DNA of 64,000 nt from Phreatobacter sp. (GCF_027532945.1 NZ_JAPZTZ010000005.1:62001-126000); one strand, 5' to 3'; shown: positions 48,035 through 56,043, counted from the stretch's first letter. Numbers and translations: made by a program. The notes: generated by a model from the letters alone, not told the origin.

Positions 48035-48931
48035 TTAGCCGGCGTTCCGGAACCGGCTCATCGCCTGCCAGTGATCGCGCCGCTCGCCCGCGGTCTGCGG
48101 GAAGCGGTCGCCTTCAACCTCCTCGGTGATCACCGCGAAGCTCTCCAGCCGATGCGCGCCGAAGGTCGAGATCATCGCGACATCGGCGGCGTCGCGGCCG
48201 CGCGCCACCGGGGTGCGGCCGATGCGCGGGCGATTGTGGCGGGCGTCGAAGGCATGCCAGCGCCCCTCCAGCAGCACCTCGAACCAGGCGCTGAAATCCA
48301 TCGGCTCGGGCACGGCCGGCAGGCCGATGTCGCCGAGATAACCGGTGACGTAGCGCGCGGGAATGTTGAGGCAGCGGCACAGCGTCAGTGCCAGATGGGC
48401 GAAGTCGCGGCACACGCCGGTGCGCTCGTCCCAGGCCTCGGCGGCGGTGCGGGTGCTGCGCGCCGCCATGTAGTCGAAGCGCAGGTGGCCATGGACGAGG
48501 TCGCAGACCGCCTGGACCTGGCGGCCGCCGGCCGGAACTGTGCCGAACCGCTCCCAGGCGAGCGCCATCAGCCGGTCGGTCTCGCAATACCGGCTCCCCG
48601 CGAGGAAGGGCAGGGCCTCCTTGGGCAGGTCCTGCGGCAGCGTCGCGGCCGCGTCCAGCGGCAGCACCTCCGGGAAGCCCGGATCGTGGATCATGCCCGC
48701 GGCGGTGAGCCGCGCGCCACCGGCCGGCACCAGCAGCCGGCGGGCGATATTGCCGAAGGGATCGATGAAGGGCTCGGTTGAAAGGCTCGCCCCGTCGGCA
48801 AGCGCGGTGACCTCGGGCGTGTCCGGCTGCACCAGGTCGCCCCTGCGGTCGGGATGAACGTCGAGCATGAGGATGGCGGGGGTCGCCTGCTCGCAGGAAA
48901 TGGTGATGTCGTAGCCGTAGCGGATATGCAT
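48035..48931 (-). CDS. Transglutaminase-like cysteine protease family protein
   Basis: A 298-aa cytoplasmic-looking transglutaminase-like protein. The catalytic triad is seen as Cys in ERTGVCRDFAHLAL, His in GRWHAFDARHN and a following Asp. The N-terminal beta-rich domain (about 1-95) begins HIRYGYDITISCEQATP. GGGAG is six bases before the ATG at 48931 and an EcfG promoter lies 63 bases upstream. Bacterial members act as proteases or amidases; the substrate is unknown. A second, divergent member is at 51387. Confidence 0.88.
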   Translation of the reverse strand: MHIRYGYDITISCEQATPAILMLDVHPDRRGDLVQPDTPEVTALADGASLSTEPFIDPFGNIARRLLVPAGGARLTAAGMIHDPGFPEVLPLDAAATLPQDLPKEALPFLAGSRYCETDRLMALAWERFGTVPAGGRQVQAVCDLVHGHLRFDYMAARSTRTAAEAWDERTGVCRDFAHLALTLCRCLNIPARYVTGYLGDIGLPAVPEPMDFSAWFEVLLEGRWHAFDARHNRPRIGRTPVARGRDAADVAMISTFGAHRLESFAVITEEVEGDRFPQTAGERRDHWQAMSRFRNAG

Positions 48932-48993
48932 GAAGGCTCCCGGCGTTGCCGGCCGCGTCCGTGGCGGACCCGTCGCCGATGCCTGTGGAGGCC

Positions 48994-49019
48994 AACGCCG
49001 CGCCTGCCGTGCCGGTTCC
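48994..49019 (-). promoter_or_regulatory. EcfG promoter of the first transglutaminase gene
   Basis: Minus-strand GGAAC (49019-49015), 17-base spacer, CGTT (48997-48994). It lies just before the stop of the 61-aa gene, so it gives the transglutaminase its own start. Confidence 0.72.
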
Positions 49020-49031
49020 CGCACCACCCTG

Positions 49032-49217
49032 TCAGAGGATGGGCCGCTCCACCAGATCCCGCTCGAAATAGGCGGCGATGCGGCGGTGGTCGGTCTTGAA
49101 CTCGGCCGTGAAGGCGATCTCGGCTTCGGTCTTGGGGTGGAAGGCCCGTTTCCGGCGCAACGGGCAGGTGTGGCACCAGGGGTGCAGCGACTGCCGGGTG
49201 ACAGGATGGGAGAGCAT
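49032..49217 (-). CDS. Small HxxC-containing hypothetical protein (61 aa)
   Basis: A 61-aa basic protein with HPWCHTCPLRRKRAFHPKTEAE (in part), whose Cys and His pattern near residues 12-18 could bind metal, and an amphipathic C-terminal stretch FKTDHRRIAAYFERDL. GAGGA is five bases before the ATG at 49217. I do not recognise the family. It is transcribed from the minus-strand half of the interlocked EcfG promoter. Confidence 0.72.
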   Translation of the reverse strand: MLSHPVTRQSLHPWCHTCPLRRKRAFHPKTEAEIAFTAEFKTDHRRIAAYFERDLVERPIL

Positions 49218-49265
49218 GGGTCCTCGTGGTCTCGGGGGCGCGTGGCAGCCCGACCGAACCCGCAT

Positions 49266-49290
49266 GGAACCCGGTACCATCGAAGGCGTT
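49266..49290 (+). promoter_or_regulatory. EcfG promoter of the BclA-like exporter gene (plus half of an interlocked pair)
   Basis: GGAAC (49266-49270), 16-base spacer, CGTT (49287-49290). The exporter gene starts 85 bases downstream. Confidence 0.75.
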
Positions 49291-49292
49291 CC
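49268..49292 (-). promoter_or_regulatory. EcfG-type promoter of the 61-aa gene (minus half of an interlocked pair)
   Basis: Minus-strand GGAAC (49292-49288), 16-base spacer, GGTT (49271-49268). Each -35 element overlaps the other promoter's -10 on the opposite strand. Confidence 0.7.
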
Positions 49293-49374
49293 CGGCTCGA
49301 CCCTTCGATCACGGGGCCGCCCCCTTGAAGGATCGGGAGACGGCGGGAGGGCCTCACGATCCGCCGGACCATTC

Positions 49375-51204
49375 ATGACCGACACCGCCGCCCGTTCAGC
49401 CGACGTCCTTCCGGCCCGCTCCCGATCGCGCTGCTTCTTCCGCATGGCCAATGGCTTCTGGAAGGGCCCTTCCGCCGGCCGGGCCTGGTTGCTGACCGTC
49501 GTCGTGCTGGTCTTCGCCTTCGCCCAGATCGGCGCGCAGGTCGGCATCAACGGCTGGAACCGGCTGTTCTTCGACGCACTCGAATCCAAGGACATCGGCG
49601 CCGTCATCAAAGCCATCAGCCTGCTGCCGCTGCTGCTCGGCGCGGCCGCTCTCACCGTGTCCGGCCTCGTGGTCTCGCGCATGCTGCTGCAGGTGCGCTG
49701 GCGCGAATGGGTCACCGGGCGCCTTGCCGGCTGGTGGATCGCCGACCAGCGCTATTATCGCCTCGGCTTCCTCGACACCGAGCACAAGGCTCCCGAATTC
49801 CGCATCGCCGAGGATGTCCGCATTGCCACCGAGCCGCTGGTCGAGTTCGCCATCGGCCTTCTGAGCGCCGCCGTCACGGCCCTGACCTTCGCCACCATCC
49901 TGTGGACGGTGGCCGGCTCCATCACCTTCGAGATCGCCGGCCGCACCGTCTTCATCCCCGCCTACATGGCCATCGCCGCGGTGGCCTATGCCACCGTCGC
50001 CTCCCTCGCCGCCTACTATGTGGGCCGCGCCCTGGTGGGCAAGGTCTCGACCAAGAACGAGATGGAGGCCCAGTTCCGCGCCGAGATGACCCGTCTGCGC
50101 GAGAATGCCGAGAGCATTGCGCTGATCAAGGGCGATGCCGACGAGCGCTCCACCGTCATTGCGAGCTATGGGCACGTCGTCGCCGCCTGGCTGGCGGTGG
50201 TGCGCCGCCAGGGTTTCCTCGCCCTCGTCCTCAACACCAATGGCGCGCTCTTCCCCGTCGTGCCGCTGCTGCTGGCTGCGCCGAAATTCCTTTCTGGCGA
50301 GCTCACCCTCGGCGGTGTGATGCAGGTCGCCGCCGCCTTCTCCGCCGTGCAGGCGGCCCTCATCTGGTTCGTCGATAACTTCGTCCGGCTCTCCGAGTGG
50401 TATGCCTCGGTCGTCCGGGTCGATGAACTCTCCGAGACCCTGGAGGAGCTCGACATCGGCACCATCATGGAGGAGGACCAGCAGATCAGCCTCGAGGAAA
50501 GCGACGACGACGCCATCCAGATCGAAAACCTCTCGCTCGCCCACCGCAACGGCCGCGTTGTCATCGATGACGCCTCCATCCGCATCGAGCCCGGCGAGAA
50601 GGTGCTCATCGTTGGCGAGAGCGGCACCGGCAAGAGCACGTTCATCCGCGCCCTCGCAGGACTGTGGCCCTGGGGTTCGGGCCGCATCGCCTTCCCCCGC
50701 GGCCTCCGTTACGCCTTCCTGCCGCAGAAGCCCTACATGCCGCGCGGCACGCTGAAGGACCTGATGCTCTATCCCGACGGCGAGGTTGCGGTCGCCGACA
50801 ACATCATCCGCGCGGCGATGGAGCGCTGCGGCCTCGGCTACATGGTCAAGCGCCTGAACGAGGAGGACGACTGGGATCGTGTGCTCTCCGGCGGCGAGCG
50901 CCAGCGCATCGGCTTCTGCCGGCTGCTCATCCAGAAGCCGGCGATCATCGTCATGGACGAGGCGACCGCCGCGCTCGACGAGGGCAGCCAGGACTCGCTC
51001 CTCTCCTTGCTCGACGACGAACTCGCCGCCTCCACGGTCATCAGCGTCGGCCACCGGCCGGGGCTCGAGGAGTTCCACGGCCGCAAGATCACCCTGACCC
51101 GCCGTCCCGCCGGCGCCCATATGAGCTCCGCACCCATCCGCCACTCCTTGTGGCGCGTCGCGCACAGCGCTGAACGCCGCAATGCGCTGGCCGACAGACG
51201 GTGA
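49375..51204 (+). CDS. BclA/SbmA/YddA-type ABC transporter (fused permease and ATPase)
   Basis: A 609-aa half-transporter with an SbmA/BacA-like membrane domain (about residues 40-340, five to six helices, WNRLFFDALESKD and EFRIAEDVRIAT motifs) and a C-terminal ATPase with Walker A GESGTGKST at 414-421 region, LSGGE at 504-508 and Walker B AIIVMDEATAALDEG. Relatives import or export peptides, and BclA protects rhizobia from plant peptides. Earlier in-frame starts fall before the EcfG promoter, so the ATG at 49375 is used. Confidence 0.9.
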   Translation: MTDTAARSADVLPARSRSRCFFRMANGFWKGPSAGRAWLLTVVVLVFAFAQIGAQVGINGWNRLFFDALESKDIGAVIKAISLLPLLLGAAALTVSGLVVSRMLLQVRWREWVTGRLAGWWIADQRYYRLGFLDTEHKAPEFRIAEDVRIATEPLVEFAIGLLSAAVTALTFATILWTVAGSITFEIAGRTVFIPAYMAIAAVAYATVASLAAYYVGRALVGKVSTKNEMEAQFRAEMTRLRENAESIALIKGDADERSTVIASYGHVVAAWLAVVRRQGFLALVLNTNGALFPVVPLLLAAPKFLSGELTLGGVMQVAAAFSAVQAALIWFVDNFVRLSEWYASVVRVDELSETLEELDIGTIMEEDQQISLEESDDDAIQIENLSLAHRNGRVVIDDASIRIEPGEKVLIVGESGTGKSTFIRALAGLWPWGSGRIAFPRGLRYAFLPQKPYMPRGTLKDLMLYPDGEVAVADNIIRAAMERCGLGYMVKRLNEEDDWDRVLSGGERQRIGFCRLLIQKPAIIVMDEATAALDEGSQDSLLSLLDDELAASTVISVGHRPGLEEFHGRKITLTRRPAGAHMSSAPIRHSLWRVAHSAERRNALADRR

Positions 51205-51246
51205 GGCAGGCAGTCATGATGGCGGACAGAAATCGCGGCACGCGAC

Positions 51247-51271
51247 GGAACTGTCACCACCTCCACGCGTT
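51247..51271 (+). promoter_or_regulatory. EcfG promoter upstream of a candidate small RNA
   Basis: GGAAC (51247-51251), 16-base spacer, CGTT (51268-51271). A terminator follows about 50 bases downstream, before any gene. Confidence 0.72.
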
Positions 51272-51277
51272 CATGGC

Positions 51278-51348
51278 ATGATCATCGCCATTTCCCTTCC
51301 CGCGATGTAGACCTCTTTCCTGAAGCCGCCTCGTGCGGCTTCTTTTTT
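51278..51348 (+). ncRNA. Candidate EcfG-dependent small RNA (about 70 nt)
   Basis: Between an EcfG promoter (CGTT ends at 51271) and an intrinsic terminator (stem 51322-51329 with 51335-51342, T-run 51343-51348). The RNA would carry C-rich single-stranded stretches TTTCCCTTCCC (about 51291) and CCTCTTTCC (about 51312), able to pair with ribosome-binding sites, as in the sigma-T-dependent sRNA GsrN of Caulobacter. It also encodes a 10-codon hydrophobic ORF (51278-51310), so a leader peptide is an alternative. It could equally be an attenuator of the transglutaminase gene. Confidence 0.55.
51322..51348 (+). terminator. Rho-independent terminator
   Basis: Eight-bp perfect stem (51322-51329 with 51335-51342), five-base loop CTCGT and six T. 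It is 118 bases after the exporter stop and 39 bases before the second transglutaminase gene. Confidence 0.85.
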
Positions 51349-51386
51349 GTCCGGATCTCGCGGGGGATCAGCCGGGGCCGTCAGCC

Positions 51387-52265
51387 ATGGACCTCCATCT
51401 GCGTCACGTCACGCGCTATCACTATTCTCAGCCGGTCATGTTCGGCCCGCACAAGCTGATGATCCGCCCGCGGGACAGTTTCGACCTGCGCATCCTCGAG
51501 ACCGAACTCGACATCTTCCCCGCCGCCGCGCTCGCCTGGTCGCACGATGTCTATGGCAACCCGGTGGCCCTCGCGACCTTCGCGGACGCCGCCGATCGGC
51601 TGGAGATCACCTCCTCGCTCGTCCTGCGCCGCTACGGCTCTGCCCTGTTCCGCAAGCCCGGCCCGGCGACCGCCGCCTTCGTGCCGCATTATTCCGATGG
51701 CGAGCGCATCGTCCTCCAGCCCTTCATCACCCCCGCCAGCGCCGATGCCGACGGTGCGCTTGCCGCCTGGCTCGCCGGCGTGCTGCAGGACCCGGTCGGC
51801 GGCGATTCCCTGTCGCGGCTCGCCGAGGCGATCCATGCCGGCTTCGGCTATTCGGTCCGCTACGAGGAGGGCACGCAGGCGCCCTCCCAGACACTGGCGC
51901 TTGGCGCCGGCTCCTGCCGCGACCTCGCCTGGCTCTTCATCGAGGCCGTTCGCCGCCTCGGCTATGCCGCCCGTTTCGTCACCGGCTATCTCCACAACGC
52001 CACAGGCGAGGCAGGCTCCAACCGCGCCGCCGTGGGGCTCACCCATGCCTGGGCCGAGGTCTTCGTGCCGGGGGACGGCTGGGTGGAGTTCGACCCGACC
52101 AATGCCCTTGTCGCCGACCCCCATCTCATCCGGGTGGCGGTGGCGCGCGTCCCCACGGATGCCTCGCCGGTGTCGGGCAGCTTCACCGGACCCTTCGGGG
52201 CGCAGATCGGGCTGTGGGTCGGCGTCGAGATCACCCCGATTCAGGGCTTTGCCGCCGTCGCCTGA
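51387..52265 (+). CDS. Transglutaminase-like cysteine protease family protein (second copy)
   Basis: A 292-aa transglutaminase-like protein with N-terminal bacterial transglutaminase domain (about 1-80, LRHVTRYHYSQPV) and a core with catalytic Cys in GAGSCRDLAWL, His in THAWAEVFVPGDGW and Asp in VEFDPTN. It is of the type often adjacent to circularly permuted ATP-grasp genes, which are absent here. It lies downstream of a terminator, so readthrough or a separate promoter must serve it. It is not a recent copy of the 48035 gene, as the sequences differ widely. Confidence 0.9.
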   Translation: MDLHLRHVTRYHYSQPVMFGPHKLMIRPRDSFDLRILETELDIFPAAALAWSHDVYGNPVALATFADAADRLEITSSLVLRRYGSALFRKPGPATAAFVPHYSDGERIVLQPFITPASADADGALAAWLAGVLQDPVGGDSLSRLAEAIHAGFGYSVRYEEGTQAPSQTLALGAGSCRDLAWLFIEAVRRLGYAARFVTGYLHNATGEAGSNRAAVGLTHAWAEVFVPGDGWVEFDPTNALVADPHLIRVAVARVPTDASPVSGSFTGPFGAQIGLWVGVEITPIQGFAAVA

Positions 52266-52274
52266 CGCCCGGCG

Positions 52275-53921
52275 TCAGAGCGGGATGTCCCAGCGTCCGG
52301 TCCCGTCCTCGATGGCACCGCTCCGCCGTGTGGCGCCGATCTGGCGCAGCAGTCCGTGGACGATCTTGGTGTCGATGGCGCCGGTGCGGCGATCGTCGGT
52401 GGCCACCGACAGGGCGAGATGGTCGCCCCCGCCGCAGCTGACCTCCACCATCAGGTGGTCCGTGTGGGCCTCCTCGATGGCGTGGCAGGCGATCTCGACC
52501 ACCAGGAGGCCGAGCGGAATGGCGCGGTCCACCACCAGCGCCAGATCCGCCTCCGCCCTCGCCGTGACCCAGGGCCGGCCCGCCTGCAACAGCCCGTTGA
52601 GCATCACCGCCACCTCGTCGAGGAAGGGTTGCAGCTCGACCGGGCGCATCTCGCCCTGGGCGAGGGCATGGCGATAGGCGATGGAGAGGACCTGCACCTT
52701 CGCCTCGATGGCGGCGAGCACCGGCCGATGCTCCGGCCCATGTTGGCGGCGGGCGAGGCTGATATAGCTCTGCGCGACCTGGAGGCTGTTCTTCACCCGG
52801 TGGTGCAGCTCGCGCACCAGGTGGCGGTTCGCGCCGATCGTGACGTTGAGCCGATCGACGCGCTCCGCCTGGTCGGACATCAGCGCATTGAAGGCCTCCG
52901 ATACCCGCCGGATGTCGTCGGGCATCGCCGGATCGACCGGGGCCTCCTGCGGCTGCTGCGAGGCGCGCGCCACAGCCGCCGCCTCGATGCCGCGGATCCA
53001 GCGGACGATATTGGTGTCGATCGCCAGCGAATAGACAGCGAAGAGCAGCATCAGCGTCACCAGCGGCGTCAGCAGCAGGGCGATGAACTGGAGGAAGGCG
53101 GCGCGCTCGGCCTGCTGGTCGAAGCGGGCCAGGACATAGAGGTCGGGCTCGGCCACCTGCTGCATACCGAAGGTCGCCGTCGTACCGGTGCGGGTCAGCG
53201 CCTCCCAGCGTGTCAGCTGCGTCGTCGCAGGCAGCTCGGCCGGCAGCCAGCTCATATCGTCGTCGGCCGCGCCGCGGGTGATGACCACGTCGGCGGGGGC
53301 GCGCACGAGCCCGACGATGGTGCCGCCGCCAAGGGCGCCGAGATCGAAGGTGCGGTCCATGATCGTGGCGTTGACCAGCAGCACCCCCTCCATGCCGGTG
53401 ATGCCGCTGTCGCCGCGCCGGGCGTAAATGACCATATAGCGCTGGTCGCCAACCATGGTGACGCCGTAGCTCGTGTCGGCGATCTCGGCGCCGATCCAGG
53501 TCGGACTGCGCGCCCGCGACCGGTAATTCTCGACCAGCGCCCCGAGCGCGTCCTCGGTGATGCGGGCATCATTGCCGGAGAAGCAGCGCGAGCCGCCGCC
53601 GATCCGCATGGTGATGCCGCTGACGCCGATATTGTCGGCGATCAGCCGCTCGGCCACCGCCCGGCACTGGCCATCCGTCCCGCCGATCGCCGCCACGCTG
53701 GTGCTGGCGGTCAGCAGCGTGCGCAGCGACTCCCGGTACCAGATGCGGGTGCGGACGGAGAAATTGCCCACCGTCTGCAATTGCGAGGCCTCGATGGACG
53801 TCAGCACAGACCGATAGGTCGCGACCGCCGTCACCGCCGTGATGATGGCGATGGGCAGGATCACGAGCACGATCAGGGCCAGGAGCCGGCCCCGAACCGT
53901 TCGGAAGGCGGTGACGTTCAT
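52275..53921 (-). CDS. PhyK-like HWE/HisKA_2 sensor histidine kinase
   Basis: A 548-aa membrane kinase: one membrane helix near 13-33, a periplasmic sensor domain to about 315, a second helix (about 322-345), a linker, and a HisKA_2 domain with phospho-His H374 in HHRVKNSLQ. The ATPase domain ends the protein and is rather divergent: I see EIACHAIEEAH in place of the usual EALTNAFKHA-type N box. It is the third gene of the nepR-ecfG-phyK unit, four bases after ecfG, the usual position of the PhyR kinase. Confidence 0.87.
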   Translation of the reverse strand: MNVTAFRTVRGRLLALIVLVILPIAIITAVTAVATYRSVLTSIEASQLQTVGNFSVRTRIWYRESLRTLLTASTSVAAIGGTDGQCRAVAERLIADNIGVSGITMRIGGGSRCFSGNDARITEDALGALVENYRSRARSPTWIGAEIADTSYGVTMVGDQRYMVIYARRGDSGITGMEGVLLVNATIMDRTFDLGALGGGTIVGLVRAPADVVITRGAADDDMSWLPAELPATTQLTRWEALTRTGTTATFGMQQVAEPDLYVLARFDQQAERAAFLQFIALLLTPLVTLMLLFAVYSLAIDTNIVRWIRGIEAAAVARASQQPQEAPVDPAMPDDIRRVSEAFNALMSDQAERVDRLNVTIGANRHLVRELHHRVKNSLQVAQSYISLARRQHGPEHRPVLAAIEAKVQVLSIAYRHALAQGEMRPVELQPFLDEVAVMLNGLLQAGRPWVTARAEADLALVVDRAIPLGLLVVEIACHAIEEAHTDHLMVEVSCGGGDHLALSVATDDRRTGAIDTKIVHGLLRQIGATRRSGAIEDGTGRWDIPL

Positions 53922-53925
53922 CGCT

Positions 53926-54486
53926 TCATGTACGGGCCATGTCGGCCGGGCTTTGGTGGATGACGGCTGAGGTGCTGCGCTCCGGGCCGATGTCGTCGAC
54001 GCTGGAAATGCCCAGGAGGTCGGCGAGCTTGACGCGGGCACGGTTGACGCGGCTCTTGATGGTGCCCACGGCGACACCGCAGATCTCCGCGGCCTCCTCG
54101 TAGGACAGCCCGGAGGCGCCGACCATGATCAGCACCTCGCGATGTTCCTCGGAGAGCTTGGCGAGGGCAATGCGGAAATCCGCGAGGTCGAGGGCGCTCT
54201 CCTGCTCGCCCGACACGGTCAGGCGCTGGGCATAGGTGCCGTCGCTGTCCTGAACCTCGCGGCCGCGCTTCCGATAGAGCGAGTAGTAGGTGTTGCGCAG
54301 GATGGTGAAGAGCCAGGCGCGCAGGCTGGTGCCCGGCTGGAATTTCTCGGAATTGCCCCAGGCCTTGAGCATCGTATCCTGCACCAGGTCGTCAGCCTGC
54401 TGCACCGAGCCGCACAGTGACACGGCGAAGGCGCGCAGGTTCGACAACTCGGCGATGAGGCCCTCGCGGAACTCGTCACTGGCCAT
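53926..54486 (-). CDS. ecfG: General stress response sigma factor EcfG
   Basis: A 186-aa ECF sigma factor. Region 2 includes DDLVQDTMLKAW (about 32-43) and region 4 the helix-turn-helix SYEEAAEICGVAVGTIKSRVNRAR (in part, about 127-150). It directs RNA polymerase to GGAAC-N16/17-CGTT promoters. In unstressed cells it is held by NepR; phosphorylated PhyR frees it. It overlaps nepR by 11 bases. The nine matching promoters nearby include the one for nepR-ecfG itself, giving positive autoregulation. Confidence 0.96.
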   Translation of the reverse strand: MASDEFREGLIAELSNLRAFAVSLCGSVQQADDLVQDTMLKAWGNSEKFQPGTSLRAWLFTILRNTYYSLYRKRGREVQDSDGTYAQRLTVSGEQESALDLADFRIALAKLSEEHREVLIMVGASGLSYEEAAEICGVAVGTIKSRVNRARVKLADLLGISSVDDIGPERSTSAVIHQSPADMART

Positions 54487-54673
54487 TCTTGCGCTCCTTG
54501 GCCTCGAGTTCGGCCAGGAGGACGAGGAACCGGTCCGGCACGGGGGCCTTGATCAGGTCGTCGTAATGGGCCTTCAGCGATCTGCCGATGGCGTCCTGGA
54601 TGCGGGGGTCGAGCACGATGTCGCGTTCCACCTCGGGTTCCTCCGCCTCGCGTTTGTCCGCTTTTTCGCGCAT
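54476..54673 (-). CDS. nepR: Anti-sigma factor NepR
   Basis: A 65-aa NepR with the conserved core IQDAIGRSLKAHYDDLIKAPVPDRFLVLL (in part), which binds EcfG or the sigma-like domain of PhyR. The ATG at 54673 is chosen over 54721 because GAGGAGA precedes it by six bases and because the mapped EcfG promoter (-10 at 54725-54722) would place the longer start before the transcript begins. It overlaps ecfG by 11 bases. Confidence 0.95.
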   Translation of the reverse strand: MREKADKREAEEPEVERDIVLDPRIQDAIGRSLKAHYDDLIKAPVPDRFLVLLAELEAKERKNGQ

Positions 54674-54721
54674 CGATATCTCCTCGACATCCCCGCGGGA
54701 TGTGACGCCGATCCAACCCAA

Positions 54722-54746
54722 AACGCATCAGGCGATGGGCGGTTCC
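54722..54746 (-). promoter_or_regulatory. EcfG promoter of nepR-ecfG-phyK
   Basis: Minus-strand GGAAC (54746-54742), 16-base spacer, CGTT (54725-54722). It indicates autoregulation. An A-rich tract (54753-54767) lies between it and phyR; I find no EcfG promoter facing phyR. Confidence 0.78.
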
Positions 54747-54825
54747 GTCGTAGAAAAAAAATAAAAAGCTTGCCAAACCAACGGCTTCCGGGCTGCCTTT
54801 AGCGCTATTCGAGCAGGAGTTCGGC

Positions 54826-55623
54826 ATGACCATCGCTGCGGAAATCGCACCGCATCTCCCGTATCTGCGTCGCTTCGCCCGCGCCCTCAACGGCTCGCAG
54901 GCGGGCGGCGATTCCTATGTCGTGGCGACCCTCGAGGCGCTGGTCGCGGATCCGTCGACCTTCCCGCGGGACGTCCCGGCCCGCATCGCACTCTACCGCA
55001 CCTTCCTGAAGCTGTGGTCGTCGATGCCCGTCAACATGGTGCATCCGAACACGGCGGTCATCCGGGCCGGCGCGGTCGAACGGAACATCGAAGCTTTGAC
55101 GCCCCGGCCCCGCCAGGCGTTCCTATTGCGCACCGTCGAGGGCTTCGCGCCCGACGATGTCGCCGCCATTCTCGACATTCCGGTCGATGAGGCGAGCGGC
55201 CTCATCGAGCAGGCTGGCCGCGAGATCGCCGAGCAGGTGGCGACCGACGTGCTCATCATCGAGGACGAGCCGATCATCGCCCTCGACATCGAGACCCTTG
55301 TCCAGGAGCTCGGCCATTCCGTCACCGGCATCGCCCGCACCCACAAGGAGGCGGTGGCCCTTGTCGCCCGCAAGCGGCCCGGCCTTGTGCTCGCCGACAT
55401 CCAGCTCGCCGACGGGTCGTCGGGTCTTGAGGCCGTGGCGGAGATCCTCCAGTCCATCGACCTGCCGGTGATCTTCATCACCGCCTACCCTGAGCGCCTG
55501 CTGACCGGCGACCGGCCCGAGCCGGCCTTCCTCATCACCAAGCCCTTCCAGCCGGAGGCGGTGAAGGCGGCGATCAGCCAGGCCCTGTTCTTCGATCGGC
55601 GCTCCGAGCGGAAGGTCGCCTGA
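54826..55623 (+). CDS. phyR: Response regulator PhyR (sigma-mimic anti-anti-sigma factor)
   Basis: A 265-aa protein with an N-terminal sigma-like domain (residues 1-135) that sequesters NepR and a C-terminal receiver (141-258). Receiver residues are E146/D147, phosphoacceptor D191, T219 and K239. The ITKPFQPEAV ending is typical of the receivers in this signalling class. AGGAG is six bases before the ATG. Divergent from nepR-ecfG-phyK across a 152-base gap. Confidence 0.97.
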   Translation: MTIAAEIAPHLPYLRRFARALNGSQAGGDSYVVATLEALVADPSTFPRDVPARIALYRTFLKLWSSMPVNMVHPNTAVIRAGAVERNIEALTPRPRQAFLLRTVEGFAPDDVAAILDIPVDEASGLIEQAGREIAEQVATDVLIIEDEPIIALDIETLVQELGHSVTGIARTHKEAVALVARKRPGLVLADIQLADGSSGLEAVAEILQSIDLPVIFITAYPERLLTGDRPEPAFLITKPFQPEAVKAAISQALFFDRRSERKVA

Positions 55624-55665
55624 CGGCGCGCGCGATGCAGTCGGATGAAATGTCGAGGGCCGGCG

Positions 55666-55691
55666 GGAACTCCCGTCGGCCCTCGACCGTT
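55666..55691 (+). promoter_or_regulatory. EcfG promoter of the 52-aa protein gene
   Basis: GGAAC (55666-55670), 17-base spacer, CGTT (55688-55691). It begins 43 bases after the phyR stop. Confidence 0.7.
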
Positions 55692-55736
55692 TCAGGAGAG
55701 ATGGCGGAAGGTCCCTCGCTTATCCCGGAGAGCCTC

Positions 55737-55895
55737 ATGGTGTCGGCAGTCTCGGCGATCGTGGTCGCAACGGCGGCCGGCCTTGTGGTCGCAGGCATCG
55801 TGGACGTCGGTCCCGTTGCCATCGATGCAGGCCTCCTGGTCGCGGCTTTTGCCGGGGCCGGTCTCGTCCCCCGTTTCGCGGAGGCCGGCCATTGA
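55737..55895 (+). CDS. 52-aa small membrane protein under EcfG control
   Basis: A 52-residue, very hydrophobic protein with one or two membrane segments (SAVSAIVVATAAGLVVAGIV, then DAGLLVAAFAGAGLV). The ATG at 55737 has GGAGAG about six bases upstream and lies 46 bases after the EcfG -10 element, like the other genes of the block. An ATG at 55701 would be almost leaderless. No family recognised; its place beside phyR hints at a role in the stress response. Confidence 0.6.
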   Translation: MVSAVSAIVVATAAGLVVAGIVDVGPVAIDAGLLVAAFAGAGLVPRFAEAGH

Positions 55896-56043
55896 CTGTG
55901 CCCAGTGCCGCGGGCCGGTTGCTCATCGCATGCTCGTGCCCGGGTGGCATGGCGGATGACGGGGCGTTCATGGATTCGTGGTACCAGGAGGCTTCTTGGG
56001 GACCATTGGGGTCGCCGCGCGGTGCGGCCCGGGTTGGTTGAGG

